The notes under the pieces are model-generated. The model had not been told where the DNA came from and searched no databases. It saw only the letters and a program-made list of their open reading frames with translations. The translations under genes and the position numbers were made by a program. Of a DNA stretch of 5,132 nucleotides, positions 1 through 5,132 are shown one piece after another; the first letter of the stretch is position 1, and each line of letters opens with the position of its first letter. The stretch is from an uncultured Bacilli bacterium. GTDB taxonomy: Bacteria > Bacillota_I > Bacilli_A > RF39 > UBA660. The stretch lies in NCBI GenBank assembly GCA_944345045.1, contig CALVMI010000036.1:1-5132 (forward strand), given 5' to 3'.

Positions 1-10
1 GAGAAAATGT

Positions 11-826
11 ATGAATAATCAAAATAAACTTTTGTATGATGCTGTCATTAAAAAACTATTATCTAGTAATACAGAAACTCTAACAAGATATGTAAAGAAA
101 ATATTAGAAGAAATAACTCAAAAAGAAATTGAAAATCTCAAACTTATTCATCCCAATATCGGCATAAATAAGAATGTTGTAAATAGTGAAGTAGATCTAA
201 TCTATGAAACAGAAGATACCTACTACAATATTGAAGTAAATAGAAGGTATACGAAAGAAATTGAAAAAAAGAATTTAGCCTATTTACATCAGTTAAGCTT
301 AAGAAGTATAAAGAAATCTAAAGATTATGTAAAAAGCAAAAAAGTCGTACAAATAAATCTAAATAACTATGATCGATTTCAAAAACAGGAATTCGTTTAT
401 AAAACCAAACTAATAGAAGAAAATAAATATATTCAACGAAATGAAGAAATAGAGATTTATGATGTGAACCTTGACTATCTAAGAAGAGTCGGCTATAATT
501 ATATCACGAAAAACAAATTAGCCAAATATCTGTATTTGTTAGTTGAAGAAGATGAAGAAAAAATAAAGAAAATATATGAGGGAGATGAATTACTAATGGA
601 CGTGAAAAAAGAAGCAGAAAGAATCATGGAGAACTTTGATGCATTACTATATTATGATCCTTATGAGTTAGGCATGAAAGATGGAAGAGATGAAGGAAGA
701 GATATGGAGAAAAAAGAGACGGCTATGAATTTTATAAAAGAGGGAGTAGATTTAGGTATCATATCTAAAGCAACAAATTTAGACATGCAAGAGTTAGAGA
801 AGATGGCTATGACAATGAAAGCATAA
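11..826 (+). CDS. Rpn / PD-(D/E)XK nuclease family protein (transposase-associated type)
   Basis: Predicted 271-residue DNA endonuclease of the Rpn (recombination-promoting nuclease) / PDDEXK_2 group. Seen: after a short helical N-terminus there is a nuclease core with Asp62 (in EVDLIYE) followed by Glu75-Val-Asn77 in YYNIEVNR, matching the family's D...E-x-Q arrangement with Asn in place of the usual Gln. A helix with Tyr91 follows (NLAYLHQLSLRS). The C-terminus (about 221-271) carries the charged GMKDGRDEGRDMEKKE stretch and then a small helical segment (FIKEGVDLGIISKATNLDMQELEKM), the tail typical of these proteins. Known: family members promote RecA-independent recombination and are often numerous and mobile. 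The ATG at 11 has GAG at 1-3 as a probable partial ribosome site, but the frame is open to the window edge, so an upstream start cannot be excluded. Codon use differs from pyk (11 of 23 Ile codons are ATA; no CGT for Arg), which hints at transfer. Substrate and biological role are inferred. Confidence 0.8.
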   Translation: MNNQNKLLYDAVIKKLLSSNTETLTRYVKKILEEITQKEIENLKLIHPNIGINKNVVNSEVDLIYETEDTYYNIEVNRRYTKEIEKKNLAYLHQLSLRSIKKSKDYVKSKKVVQINLNNYDRFQKQEFVYKTKLIEENKYIQRNEEIEIYDVNLDYLRRVGYNYITKNKLAKYLYLLVEEDEEKIKKIYEGDELLMDVKKEAERIMENFDALLYYDPYELGMKDGRDEGRDMEKKETAMNFIKEGVDLGIISKATNLDMQELEKMAMTMKA

Positions 827-842
827 GTAAAAAAGATAAATT

Positions 843-867
843 GAAGCTTTAAAAGAGCTTCTTTTTT
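843..867 (+). terminator. Intrinsic terminator after the Rpn-type gene
   Basis: The arm 843-850 (GAAGCTTT) pairs with 854-861 (AGAGCTTC read with its preceding A/G), giving eight pairs including one G-U, around a three-base AAA loop. Six T residues follow directly (862-867). It lies 17 bases after the stop codon of the Rpn-type gene, where an intrinsic terminator is expected. Confidence 0.85.
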
Positions 868-875
868 GTTATAAT
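848..875 (+). promoter_or_regulatory. Extended -10 promoter just after the terminator
   Basis: TGTTATAAT at 867-875 is a perfect extended -10 element (TG-N-TATAAT). A weak -35 (TTTAAA, 848-853, four of six matches to TTGACA) sits 16 bases upstream, inside the terminator hairpin. The predicted start is near 882. It could drive a roughly 130-base leader into the RDD gene. The element is clear by eye, but whether it is active is inferred; a second, closer promoter lies at 976-984. Confidence 0.5.
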
Positions 876-935
876 TTAGATAATAGAAAGAAAGAATTCG
901 AGGCATGAAGAAAATTATAAACTTCCGCCAGTCTT

Positions 936-972
936 GTTGAAATTTCTTAAAATAGTAGCGTCTTTTTTCAAC
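936..972. repeat. Interrupted inverted repeat upstream of the RDD gene
   Basis: GTTGAAA (936-942) is exactly complementary to TTTCAAC (966-972), separated by 23 bases. The loop covers the place where a -35 box would lie for the -10 at 979-984. No T-run follows it, so it is not a terminator. A seven-base match over this distance in AT-rich DNA could be chance; a role as operator or leader hairpin is speculative. Confidence 0.25.
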
Positions 973-975
973 TTA

Positions 976-984
976 TGATATAAT
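976..984 (+). promoter_or_regulatory. Extended -10 promoter for the RDD gene
   Basis: TGATATAAT (976-984) is a full extended -10 element. No good -35 lies 16-18 bases upstream (the region around 956-961 reads TAGCGT), which extended -10 promoters can tolerate. The predicted start near 991 would give a short leader of about 23 bases that includes the strong ribosome site at 1001-1006. Confidence 0.65.
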
Positions 985-1000
985 GCTTTTTGTAAAACGA

Positions 1001-1006
1001 AGGAGG
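1001..1006 (+). promoter_or_regulatory. Strong ribosome binding site fixing a TTG start
   Basis: AGGAGG, a perfect Shine-Dalgarno core, ends seven bases before TTG at 1014. No ATG lies in frame upstream nearby, and the first internal Met (residue 23) falls inside the first membrane helix, so this site decides the unusual TTG start. Confidence 0.85.
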
Positions 1007-1013
1007 AAGAAAA

Positions 1014-1784
1014 TTGACAGGTACGTTTTTTAAAAGAGCTGGAGCTTATATTTTGGATTTATTAATTGTGTCTTTACTTTTAATGCTTCTTTCTTATATT
1101 CCGTTTTTAAATCCAAATCGTGATGCTTACAGTGAAAAATATAATGAGTTAGTTAATGTGTATGAACAATTTCAAAACAGCGAAATTTCAGAGGAAGAAT
1201 ATAACGAAGCAGCAATTCCTATTTCTTATGAATTGTATCGTTTAAATATCCCTACTTCTATTTTGGATATTGTGGTAGTTTTACTTTATTTTGGTGTTTT
1301 TCAGTTTTTTTGCAAAGGACAAACCATTGGAAAAAAATTATTTCAGATTCGGGTAGTAAGTAATAATGAGAAACCACTTACCATTATAAATTATTTACTT
1401 CGGGCAATTGTTTTAAGTAATGTACTTATTTCTGTAGGTTCTATTTTAGTTATTACATTTATGGGAGCGGATAATTTTTATCCTGTATATCAAAATCTAA
1501 ACTTAGTAGGTTATATTATTATGTATATTACTTTGTTTATGGTTATTGTAAGACAAGATAATCGTGGTCTTCATGATTTTGTGGCAAATACAAAAGTTGT
1601 ATTTACAGATGAGGAGATAGCTAATCGTTTAGAAAAAATTGAAGAAGAACAAAAAGTATTAGAAAGTGAATTAGAAAAAACAGCTAAGAAAAAAGAAAAA
1701 GTTGTTGAAGCAAAAACTAGTGCGCCAAAAAAGAAGACAACCACAAAGAAAAAAGCTAGTGAAAAAAAAGCAAAAGAGAAATAA
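1014..1784 (+). CDS. RDD-family integral membrane protein with Lys-rich C-terminal tail
   Basis: Membrane protein of 256 residues, starting at TTG. Seen: the RDD signature begins at once with FFKRAGAYILDLLIV (Arg8, Asp15), followed by GQTIGKKLFQIRVV (102-115), LLRAIV (128-133) and the closing RGLHDFVANTKVV (184-196). Hydrophobic spans lie at about 12-31, 81-100, 127-150 and 162-180, with a polar, mostly acidic loop at 33-79. After the RDD core there is a charged probable coiled coil (about 198-228, EIANRLEKIEEEQKVLESEL), then a Lys-rich tail in which 15 of the last 33 residues are Lys, with KKKTTTKKK. Known: RDD proteins are widespread; most have no assigned function, and some have been linked to ion transport. 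Inferred: the tail is cytoplasmic and could bind nucleic acid, acidic lipid or ribosomes. It has its own promoter and is convergent with the aminopeptidase gene. Family assignment is firm; the function is unknown. Confidence 0.85.
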   Translation: MTGTFFKRAGAYILDLLIVSLLLMLLSYIPFLNPNRDAYSEKYNELVNVYEQFQNSEISEEEYNEAAIPISYELYRLNIPTSILDIVVVLLYFGVFQFFCKGQTIGKKLFQIRVVSNNEKPLTIINYLLRAIVLSNVLISVGSILVITFMGADNFYPVYQNLNLVGYIIMYITLFMVIVRQDNRGLHDFVANTKVVFTDEEIANRLEKIEEEQKVLESELEKTAKKKEKVVEAKTSAPKKKTTTKKKASEKKAKEK

Positions 1785-1799
1785 TTTCTTTTGTTTTTT
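1762..1799. terminator. Shared bidirectional terminator between convergent genes
   Basis: An AT-rich hairpin covers 1771-1793: GAAA (1778-1781) pairs with TTTC (1785-1788), loop TAA, and CAAAA (1771-1775) pairs with TTTTG (1789-1793), with GA (1776-1777) bulged. On the + strand it is followed by T6 (1794-1799); on the - strand it is followed by C and T8 (complement of 1762-1769). It can therefore serve both the RDD gene, whose stop codon supplies two of the three loop bases, and the aminopeptidase, whose stop codon lies at 1798-1800. The stem is weak, with few G-C pairs, so efficiency is uncertain. Confidence 0.6.
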
Positions 1800-3099
1800 A
1801 TTTGGAATTTTTTTTCTTTTTAAACCAATAACTTTTTTCTTTTTGATAAATATTTGTTTGATAAAAAATTTTCATAGCTAAATAAAGATTATAAACATCA
1901 TCTATGGAACATAGCTCTTTAGAAGAGTGCATGGCTAATTCGGCAATGCCGACATCGATAGAAGAAACGCTTACGTGTCTTAAACTTAAGCCACTTAAGG
2001 TTGAACCGCCGGCTAAATCATTTTTAACGGTGACATCTTGATAAAGAATTTTCTTTTCTTTACATAAATCTTTTAATAATGTTGAAAAAATAGCGTCGGT
2101 TGTAGAATTGATTTCTTTGACGATTGCGAAACCTTCTCCCATAATTCCATTACTTGTTTTGTCGGCATATTCAGGATGATTGGGGTGAATGGCATGGGTA
2201 TTATCGGCACTGATGATCCAAGAACTGGCTAAGGTTTTAGTAATGCCTAAATTTAGTGCTGCCGCTACTTTTTTTAAAATATCTAATAAGAAGTTACTTT
2301 CGGCACCTTCTTTTGTTAAACTGCCAATTTCTTCACTGTTAAAGGAACAAAAAACCAAGATATTATCTGACTCACTTTCTAAAAAACTTTCTAAAGAAGC
2401 ATATACGCTAGTTAAATTATCAATTCTAGGGGAGAGAAGAAATTCTTTTTTGGGACCAAATAAAACGGGATCAGAATTATCATATAAAAAAAGTTCGTAA
2501 TCGCCAATTTTAGTATTTTTTTTAACAAGAGATTGTAGGATACTTTCCCATGTTTTTGTTTCTTTACTTAAAGCAAAAACGGGTTGTAAATCTGTTTGCA
2601 TGTTTAAATCTAGGTTGGAATTCGCAGCATCATTTTGGTGAATGGCAACACTTGGTATCACAGCGATTGTATCTTTATAATCGATAATTTCTGAATGCCA
2701 TTTTTCCCCTTTTTTGATAAGAATACGACCAGCGATCGATAAATTTTTATCTAGCCAGCCATAGTTTAAGAGACCTCCATAAGGCATGATATTGTATTGT
2801 AAGTAATTTTCGCTTGTATAACTGCCATTTGGTTTTAGTAATAGCGAAGGCGTATCAATGTGTGTTGTTATAATATGGAAACTGTTTTCTTTTGTTTCTT
2901 TTATTTTAATGGCAATTATACTACTATCATTTCTTTTAACATAAAAAGTGTTTGGAAGTGTATCCCAATTTTCTTGTTCTTCTAATAAAGTGAATTTTTG
3001 TTTTTGAAGTTCTTTTTCAATTTCTTCTACACCAGTAAAAGCACAAGTTGCTTTTTTTATAAAAGCAAGAAGATTGTTTGTAAAAATTTCTTTTTTCAT
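1798..3099 (-). CDS. M18-family metalloaminopeptidase (aspartyl aminopeptidase-like)
   Basis: Cytoplasmic zinc aminopeptidase of 433 residues that removes N-terminal residues (in the family often acidic ones) from peptides. Seen: the M18 motifs in order are TTHIDTPSLLLKP (His80 metal ligand, Asp82), the GGLLNYGWLDKNLSIAGR region (109-125, matching the family's GG..W.DR.L...GR), LLSPRIDNL (Asp227), FNSEEIGS (Glu256 catalytic base, Glu257 ligand), SADNTHAIHPNH (Asp299) and ELAMHSSKE (His391). These roles are assigned from the known M18 active site. Length fits the family (about 400-480), so the enzyme looks complete and active. ATG at 3099 is chosen because AGGG lies eight bases upstream; an in-frame GTG at 3106-3108 overlaps that ribosome site. 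The tail ends in a basic KKKKNSK. The gene is divergent from pyk and convergent with the RDD gene, so it is probably transcribed alone. Substrate preference cannot be read from the sequence. Confidence 0.92.
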   Translation of the reverse strand: MKKEIFTNNLLAFIKKATCAFTGVEEIEKELQKQKFTLLEEQENWDTLPNTFYVKRNDSSIIAIKIKETKENSFHIITTHIDTPSLLLKPNGSYTSENYLQYNIMPYGGLLNYGWLDKNLSIAGRILIKKGEKWHSEIIDYKDTIAVIPSVAIHQNDAANSNLDLNMQTDLQPVFALSKETKTWESILQSLVKKNTKIGDYELFLYDNSDPVLFGPKKEFLLSPRIDNLTSVYASLESFLESESDNILVFCSFNSEEIGSLTKEGAESNFLLDILKKVAAALNLGITKTLASSWIISADNTHAIHPNHPEYADKTSNGIMGEGFAIVKEINSTTDAIFSTLLKDLCKEKKILYQDVTVKNDLAGGSTLSGLSLRHVSVSSIDVGIAELAMHSSKELCSIDDVYNLYLAMKIFYQTNIYQKEKSYWFKKKKNSK

Positions 3100-3107
3100 T
3101 TTTAACA

Positions 3108-3111
3108 CCCT
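3108..3111 (-). promoter_or_regulatory. Ribosome binding site of the M18 aminopeptidase
   Basis: On the - strand AAAAAGGG ends eight bases before the ATG at 3099. This spacing favours ATG 3099 over the in-frame GTG whose bases (3106-3108) overlap the Shine-Dalgarno sequence. Confidence 0.65.
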
Positions 3112-3143
3112 TTTTAGTTTGGTTTTAAATAAAATACTTATAC

Positions 3144-3172
3144 TTGATTTTTAAAAGAATATAGTGTAAAAT
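3144..3172 (+). promoter_or_regulatory. pyk: Sigma-A type promoter of pyk
   Basis: TTGATT (3144-3149) and TAAAAT (3167-3172) are separated by exactly 17 bases, the optimal spacing; they match the consensus at four and five of six positions. The predicted start is near 3179, giving a leader of about 22 bases. No obvious catabolite-control (cre) palindrome was seen around it. Confidence 0.75.
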
Positions 3173-3190
3173 CGTTCATGTTTGAAAAAA

Positions 3191-3196
3191 GAGGTG
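3191..3196 (+). promoter_or_regulatory. pyk: Ribosome binding site of pyk
   Basis: GAGGTG; the GAGG core ends seven bases before ATG 3202 and four before ATG 3199. It favours 3202, which also gives the conserved MKKTKI N-terminus of pyruvate kinases. Confidence 0.75.
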
Positions 3197-3201
3197 TGAT
3201 G

Positions 3202-4614
3202 ATGAAAAAAACCAAAATTATATGTAGTATAGGTCCTTCAAGTAATGAACCAGATGTTATGGAACAAATGGTTTTGAAAGGAATGAATGTTGCGAGAATC
3301 AACTTTTCCCATGCGACTATCGAAGAAAGACAAAAAGCTTGTGATTCTGTAAGAGAAGTACGTCAAAGAACTGGCATGAGCATTGGTATTTTATGGGATA
3401 CAAAAGGTCCAGAATTTCGCTGTGGGGTGATGCAAGAAGGTGGCACTGATCTTTTAGAGGGAAATATAGTTCGTTTAGTTAAAGAAAATATTGTCGGAGA
3501 TGCTAATCGTTTTAGTGTTAATCATCCTGAAGCTTTAGATTCTTTGAAAGTCGGTGATGCTATATTACTTGAAAATGCTAAAATGCGTTTAGAAGTTATT
3601 AGTGTCGAAAGCGATGGTGTGACTTGTAAGATTTTAGCTGGTGGTCATTTAGGAAATCGTAAAAGTATGAGTGTTCCTGGTGTTTCTTTAGATATTCCTT
3701 TTATTAGTGAAGAAGATAGAAGTGATTTGATTTATGCTTGTGAACATGGTGGGGAATTTATTGCTTTATCTTTTGTGAATAAAAAAGAAGATGTTTTAGA
3801 AGTTAAAGAATTACTAAAAGAATATCATCGAGAAGATTTTCAAATTATTTGTAAAATTGAAAGTGCTTTAGGTATTGATAATTTAGAAGATATTTTAAGC
3901 GTTTGTGATGGTATTATGGTTGCCCGAGGTGATTTAGGAACAGAAATTCCTAGCGAAATGGTTCCAATTGTTCAAAAGCAGATGATTAAAACATGTCGTA
4001 AGTGTAATAAAATTTGCATTGTTGCAACGGAAATGCTTGAATCGATGATGGAAAATAATCGCCCAAAAAGAGCTGAAACAAGTGATATTGCCAATGCCGT
4101 GTTAGATGGTACAGATGCAGTAATGCTTTCTGGTGAAACTACTATGGGAAAACATCCGATTGAAACGGTGGAAGCTATGGCTAGAATTTGTGAAGTAACG
4201 GAAAAGTATGCTGAATATAACTATGTTGAAGAAGCTCGTCATGTAAATAGCGCTAGAGATGCTATTGCCGTAGCAGTTGTTGATACCGCAAATCGTTTAA
4301 ATGCTAAGTTAATTACGACTGCAACGATTCATGGAAGAACAGCTAAGGTTATTAGTAACTATCGTCCTGTATCGCCAATACTTGCTTTAACTCCTAATGA
4401 AAAAGATGGAAGAAAACTTATTTTAAATTATGGAATTTATCCAGTTGTAATGCCTTTAATGAATTCAACCGATGAAGTATTAAGTGAAAGTATTAAAAAA
4501 GCAAAAGAATTTATGAATTTAGAATCTAAAGATATTTTAGTTATTACTGGAGGATTTCCAAATACGGATGAAAATAGAACAACTAATTTAATGAAAATTG
4601 AAGAAGTAGAGTAA
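3202..4614 (+). CDS. pyk: Pyruvate kinase
   Basis: Converts phosphoenolpyruvate and ADP to pyruvate and ATP, the last step of glycolysis, in the cytoplasm as a tetramer with Mg2+ and usually K+. Seen in 470 residues: KTKIICSIGPSS; ARINFSH (Arg32, Asn34, Ser36, His37); DTKGPEFR (Asp66, Thr67); a B domain at about 69-169; ICKIES (Lys218 catalytic, Glu220 metal); MVARGDLGTEIP (Asp244 metal); VATEMLESM (Thr276); RPKRAETSDIANAVLDGTDAVMLSGET; and a C domain (about 346-470) with THGRT-like effector loop residues TIHGRT (375-380). The length equals the short form; the extra C-terminal PEP-utilizer-like domain of Bacillus enzymes is absent. Start: ATG 3202 follows GAGG by seven bases, whereas the in-frame ATG at 3178 lies at the predicted transcription start. 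Oddities: Trp65 before DTKGP, Leu223 in the active-site signature, and Glu277 where Gln is usual (T-Q-M-L-E/D-S). No terminator is visible after it, so readthrough into the next gene is possible. Confidence 0.97.
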   Translation: MKKTKIICSIGPSSNEPDVMEQMVLKGMNVARINFSHATIEERQKACDSVREVRQRTGMSIGILWDTKGPEFRCGVMQEGGTDLLEGNIVRLVKENIVGDANRFSVNHPEALDSLKVGDAILLENAKMRLEVISVESDGVTCKILAGGHLGNRKSMSVPGVSLDIPFISEEDRSDLIYACEHGGEFIALSFVNKKEDVLEVKELLKEYHREDFQIICKIESALGIDNLEDILSVCDGIMVARGDLGTEIPSEMVPIVQKQMIKTCRKCNKICIVATEMLESMMENNRPKRAETSDIANAVLDGTDAVMLSGETTMGKHPIETVEAMARICEVTEKYAEYNYVEEARHVNSARDAIAVAVVDTANRLNAKLITTATIHGRTAKVISNYRPVSPILALTPNEKDGRKLILNYGIYPVVMPLMNSTDEVLSESIKKAKEFMNLESKDILVITGGFPNTDENRTTNLMKIEEVE

Positions 4615-4635
4615 TACTTGACAAAAATAGGACTT

Positions 4636-4656
4636 TTTTCTTGACTTGCAAGAAAA
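4636..4656. repeat. Perfect inverted repeat over the -35 box
   Basis: TTTTCTTG (4636-4643) is exactly complementary to CAAGAAAA (4649-4656), with a five-base centre ACTTG. It covers the -35 hexamer at 4641-4646. No T-run follows on either strand, so it is not a terminator. Its position suits a repressor operator, which is inference. CTTGAC also occurs as a direct repeat at 4617-4622 and 4640-4645, 23 bases apart. Confidence 0.5.
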
Positions 4657-4669
4657 TAATAGTTAAAAT
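4641..4669 (+). promoter_or_regulatory. Sigma-A type promoter of the pilin-like gene
   Basis: TTGACT (4641-4646, five of six) and TAAAAT (4664-4669, five of six) with a 17-base spacer. The predicted start is near 4676, giving a leader of about 18 bases that includes the ribosome site at 4682-4685. It sits between pyk and the small membrane protein gene, so the latter can be transcribed independently. Confidence 0.8.
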
Positions 4670-4681
4670 GTTTATAGAAAT

Positions 4682-4685
4682 GAGG
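4682..4685 (+). promoter_or_regulatory. Ribosome binding site of the pilin-like gene
   Basis: GAGG ends eight bases before ATG 4694 but only two before the in-frame TTG at 4688, so it selects the ATG. Confidence 0.7.
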
Positions 4686-4693
4686 TTTTGATT

Positions 4694-5080
4694 ATGGGTT
4701 CTGAGATTGGAACAGAATATGGTTTTTGTTATAATTCTGCTAATATTTGGCAAATCATTGGTTATGTTTTATTAGTATTTAAAATTGTTATTCCAATTTT
4801 ATTAATTGTTTGGGGAATGTTAGATTTAGGAAAAGCGGTTATTGCTTCTAAAGATGATGAAATTAAAAAAGCTACAAAGTCTTTAGCGTTTAGAGCTGTA
4901 GCTGGTATCATTATTTTCTTCATTCCAACCCTTGTAAGTATGATTATGGGATTGGTATCTAACTTCTCAAGTTCCGTTGGTGATGATTGGGATGTTTGTA
5001 GATCATGTATTACTAATCCGAATGGAACTACTTGTGGTAGTGCTGCTGAAGATGTTTGGAATGGCGAGATAGATAATTAA
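4694..5080 (+). CDS. Small two-helix membrane protein, VirB2/TrbC pilin-like
   Basis: A 128-residue membrane protein. Seen: a short polar N-terminus (1-18), a hydrophobic helix at about 19-42 (IIGYVLLVFKIVIPILLIVW), a basic linker (43-66; Lys47, 53, 58, 59, 62), a second helix at about 67-89 (ending FFIPTLVSMIMGLV), and a polar, acidic C-terminus. This two-helix plan with the K-A-V-I-A-S-K-D-D-E-I-K-K-A-T linker resembles the pilin-like conjugation proteins (VirB2/TrbC, Mbov_0395 type) of Bacillota and Mollicutes. By the positive-inside rule the linker is cytoplasmic and both ends are outside. Four Cys (12, 102, 105, 114), including a CRSC motif, all fall in the outer parts. There is no classical basic signal-peptide region. 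No other conjugation or secretion genes are visible beside it, so a pilus role is not shown by context. It has its own promoter and terminator. The membrane topology is well supported; family membership is recognised by eye; the function is unknown. Confidence 0.75.
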   Translation: MGSEIGTEYGFCYNSANIWQIIGYVLLVFKIVIPILLIVWGMLDLGKAVIASKDDEIKKATKSLAFRAVAGIIIFFIPTLVSMIMGLVSNFSSSVGDDWDVCRSCITNPNGTTCGSAAEDVWNGEIDN

Positions 5081-5085
5081 TTGTA

Positions 5086-5115
5086 AAGAACTAGTAAATT
5101 GCTAGTTTTTTTTTT
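5086..5115 (+). terminator. Intrinsic terminator after the pilin-like gene
   Basis: AACTAGTA (5089-5096) pairs with TGCTAGTT (5100-5107), eight pairs including one G-U, around a three-base loop. A run of ten T (5106-5115) follows and overlaps the last two stem bases; flanking A residues at 5085-5087 can extend the stem into the T-run. It starts a few bases after the stop codon. Confidence 0.85.
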
Positions 5116-5122
5116 GGTTTCT

Positions 5123-5131
5123 TGTTATAAT
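5123..5131 (+). promoter_or_regulatory. Extended -10 promoter of the next gene, at the window edge
   Basis: TGTTATAAT (5123-5131) is identical to the element at 867-875 and again lies just after a terminator T-run. No clear -35 is seen; the upstream region is nearly all T. The gene it would serve lies outside the window. Confidence 0.55.
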
Positions 5132-5132
5132 G

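Noticed and set aside
661..906. Open frame of 81 codons on the - strand
   Set aside because: It lies opposite the end of the Rpn-type gene and the terminator; its translation has no recognisable domain and it is best explained as a shadow of the real gene.
905..940. Possible 11-residue leader peptide (MKKIINFRQSC)
   Set aside because: It follows the promoter at 867-875, but the only GAGG lies one base before the ATG, too close for initiation, and no attenuator hairpin with a T-run follows.
2189..2500. Open frame of 103 codons on the + strand
   Set aside because: It is wholly antisense to the well-supported M18 aminopeptidase, has no ribosome site that I can see and no recognisable domain.
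3137..3142. TATAAG on the - strand as the -10 of the M18 gene
   Set aside because: The best -35 (TTTACA, complement of 3165-3170) is 22 bases away, too far; no other good -35 is seen, so the aminopeptidase promoter remains unassigned.
3178..3201. Upstream ATG start for pyk giving an MFEKRGV extension
   Set aside because: It coincides with the predicted transcription start, has no ribosome site, and adds residues before the conserved pyruvate kinase N-terminus.
4618..4623. Perfect TTGACA just after the pyk stop codon
   Set aside because: No -10 hexamer lies 16-18 bases downstream; it is noted only as part of a CTTGAC direct repeat.
4688..4693. TTG start two codons upstream for the pilin-like gene
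   Set aside because: The GAGG ends only two bases before it; ATG 4694 has normal spacing.
1..5132. CRISPR array, tRNA, rRNA, riboswitch or insertion-sequence ends
   Set aside because: Reading both strands showed no regularly spaced repeats, cloverleaf-like sequence, conserved riboswitch core or terminal inverted repeats with target duplications.

Overview
The window is AT-rich DNA (G+C roughly one third) from a bacterium of the Bacillota/Bacilli type, perhaps an uncultured gut lineage close to the Mollicutes. Evidence for this is the low G+C, A/G-rich Shine-Dalgarno sites, short intrinsic terminators, TG-N-TATAAT promoters and the protein families present. All five genes stay open under the standard bacterial code, use TGG for Trp and end in TAA, so a Mycoplasma-type code (TGA = Trp) is not indicated. 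The taxonomic assignment is an inference; no marker gene is present.

Layout: (1) 11-826 (+), a PD-(D/E)XK nuclease of the Rpn/transposase-associated type, followed by an intrinsic terminator (843-867). (2) 827-1013, a compact intergenic stretch with two extended -10 promoters and an inverted repeat. (3) 1014-1784 (+), a TTG-initiated RDD-family membrane protein with a long Lys-rich tail. (4) 1798-3099 (-), an M18-family zinc aminopeptidase, convergent with the RDD gene; the two share one AT-rich, apparently bidirectional terminator that overlaps the end of the RDD gene. (5) 3100-3201, a divergent intergenic region with a clear pyk promoter. (6) 3202-4614 (+), pyruvate kinase. (7) 4694-5080 (+), a small two-helix membrane protein resembling VirB2/TrbC-type pilin subunits, with its own promoter and terminator. 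(8) 5116-5132, the start of another promoter for a gene beyond the window.

The genes do not form a pathway. Pyruvate kinase (glycolytic ATP production) and the aminopeptidase (peptide turnover) are housekeeping functions; the RDD protein and the pilin-like protein are membrane components of unknown task; the Rpn-type gene is an accessory element whose codon use differs from pyk. Almost every gene appears to be its own transcription unit with its own promoter and, except after pyk, a visible terminator. I do not see a new multi-gene system here. The most interesting items are the cysteine-bearing pilin-like protein, the dyad over its -35 box, the shared convergent terminator, the Lys-rich RDD tail and some unusual residues near the pyruvate kinase active site.
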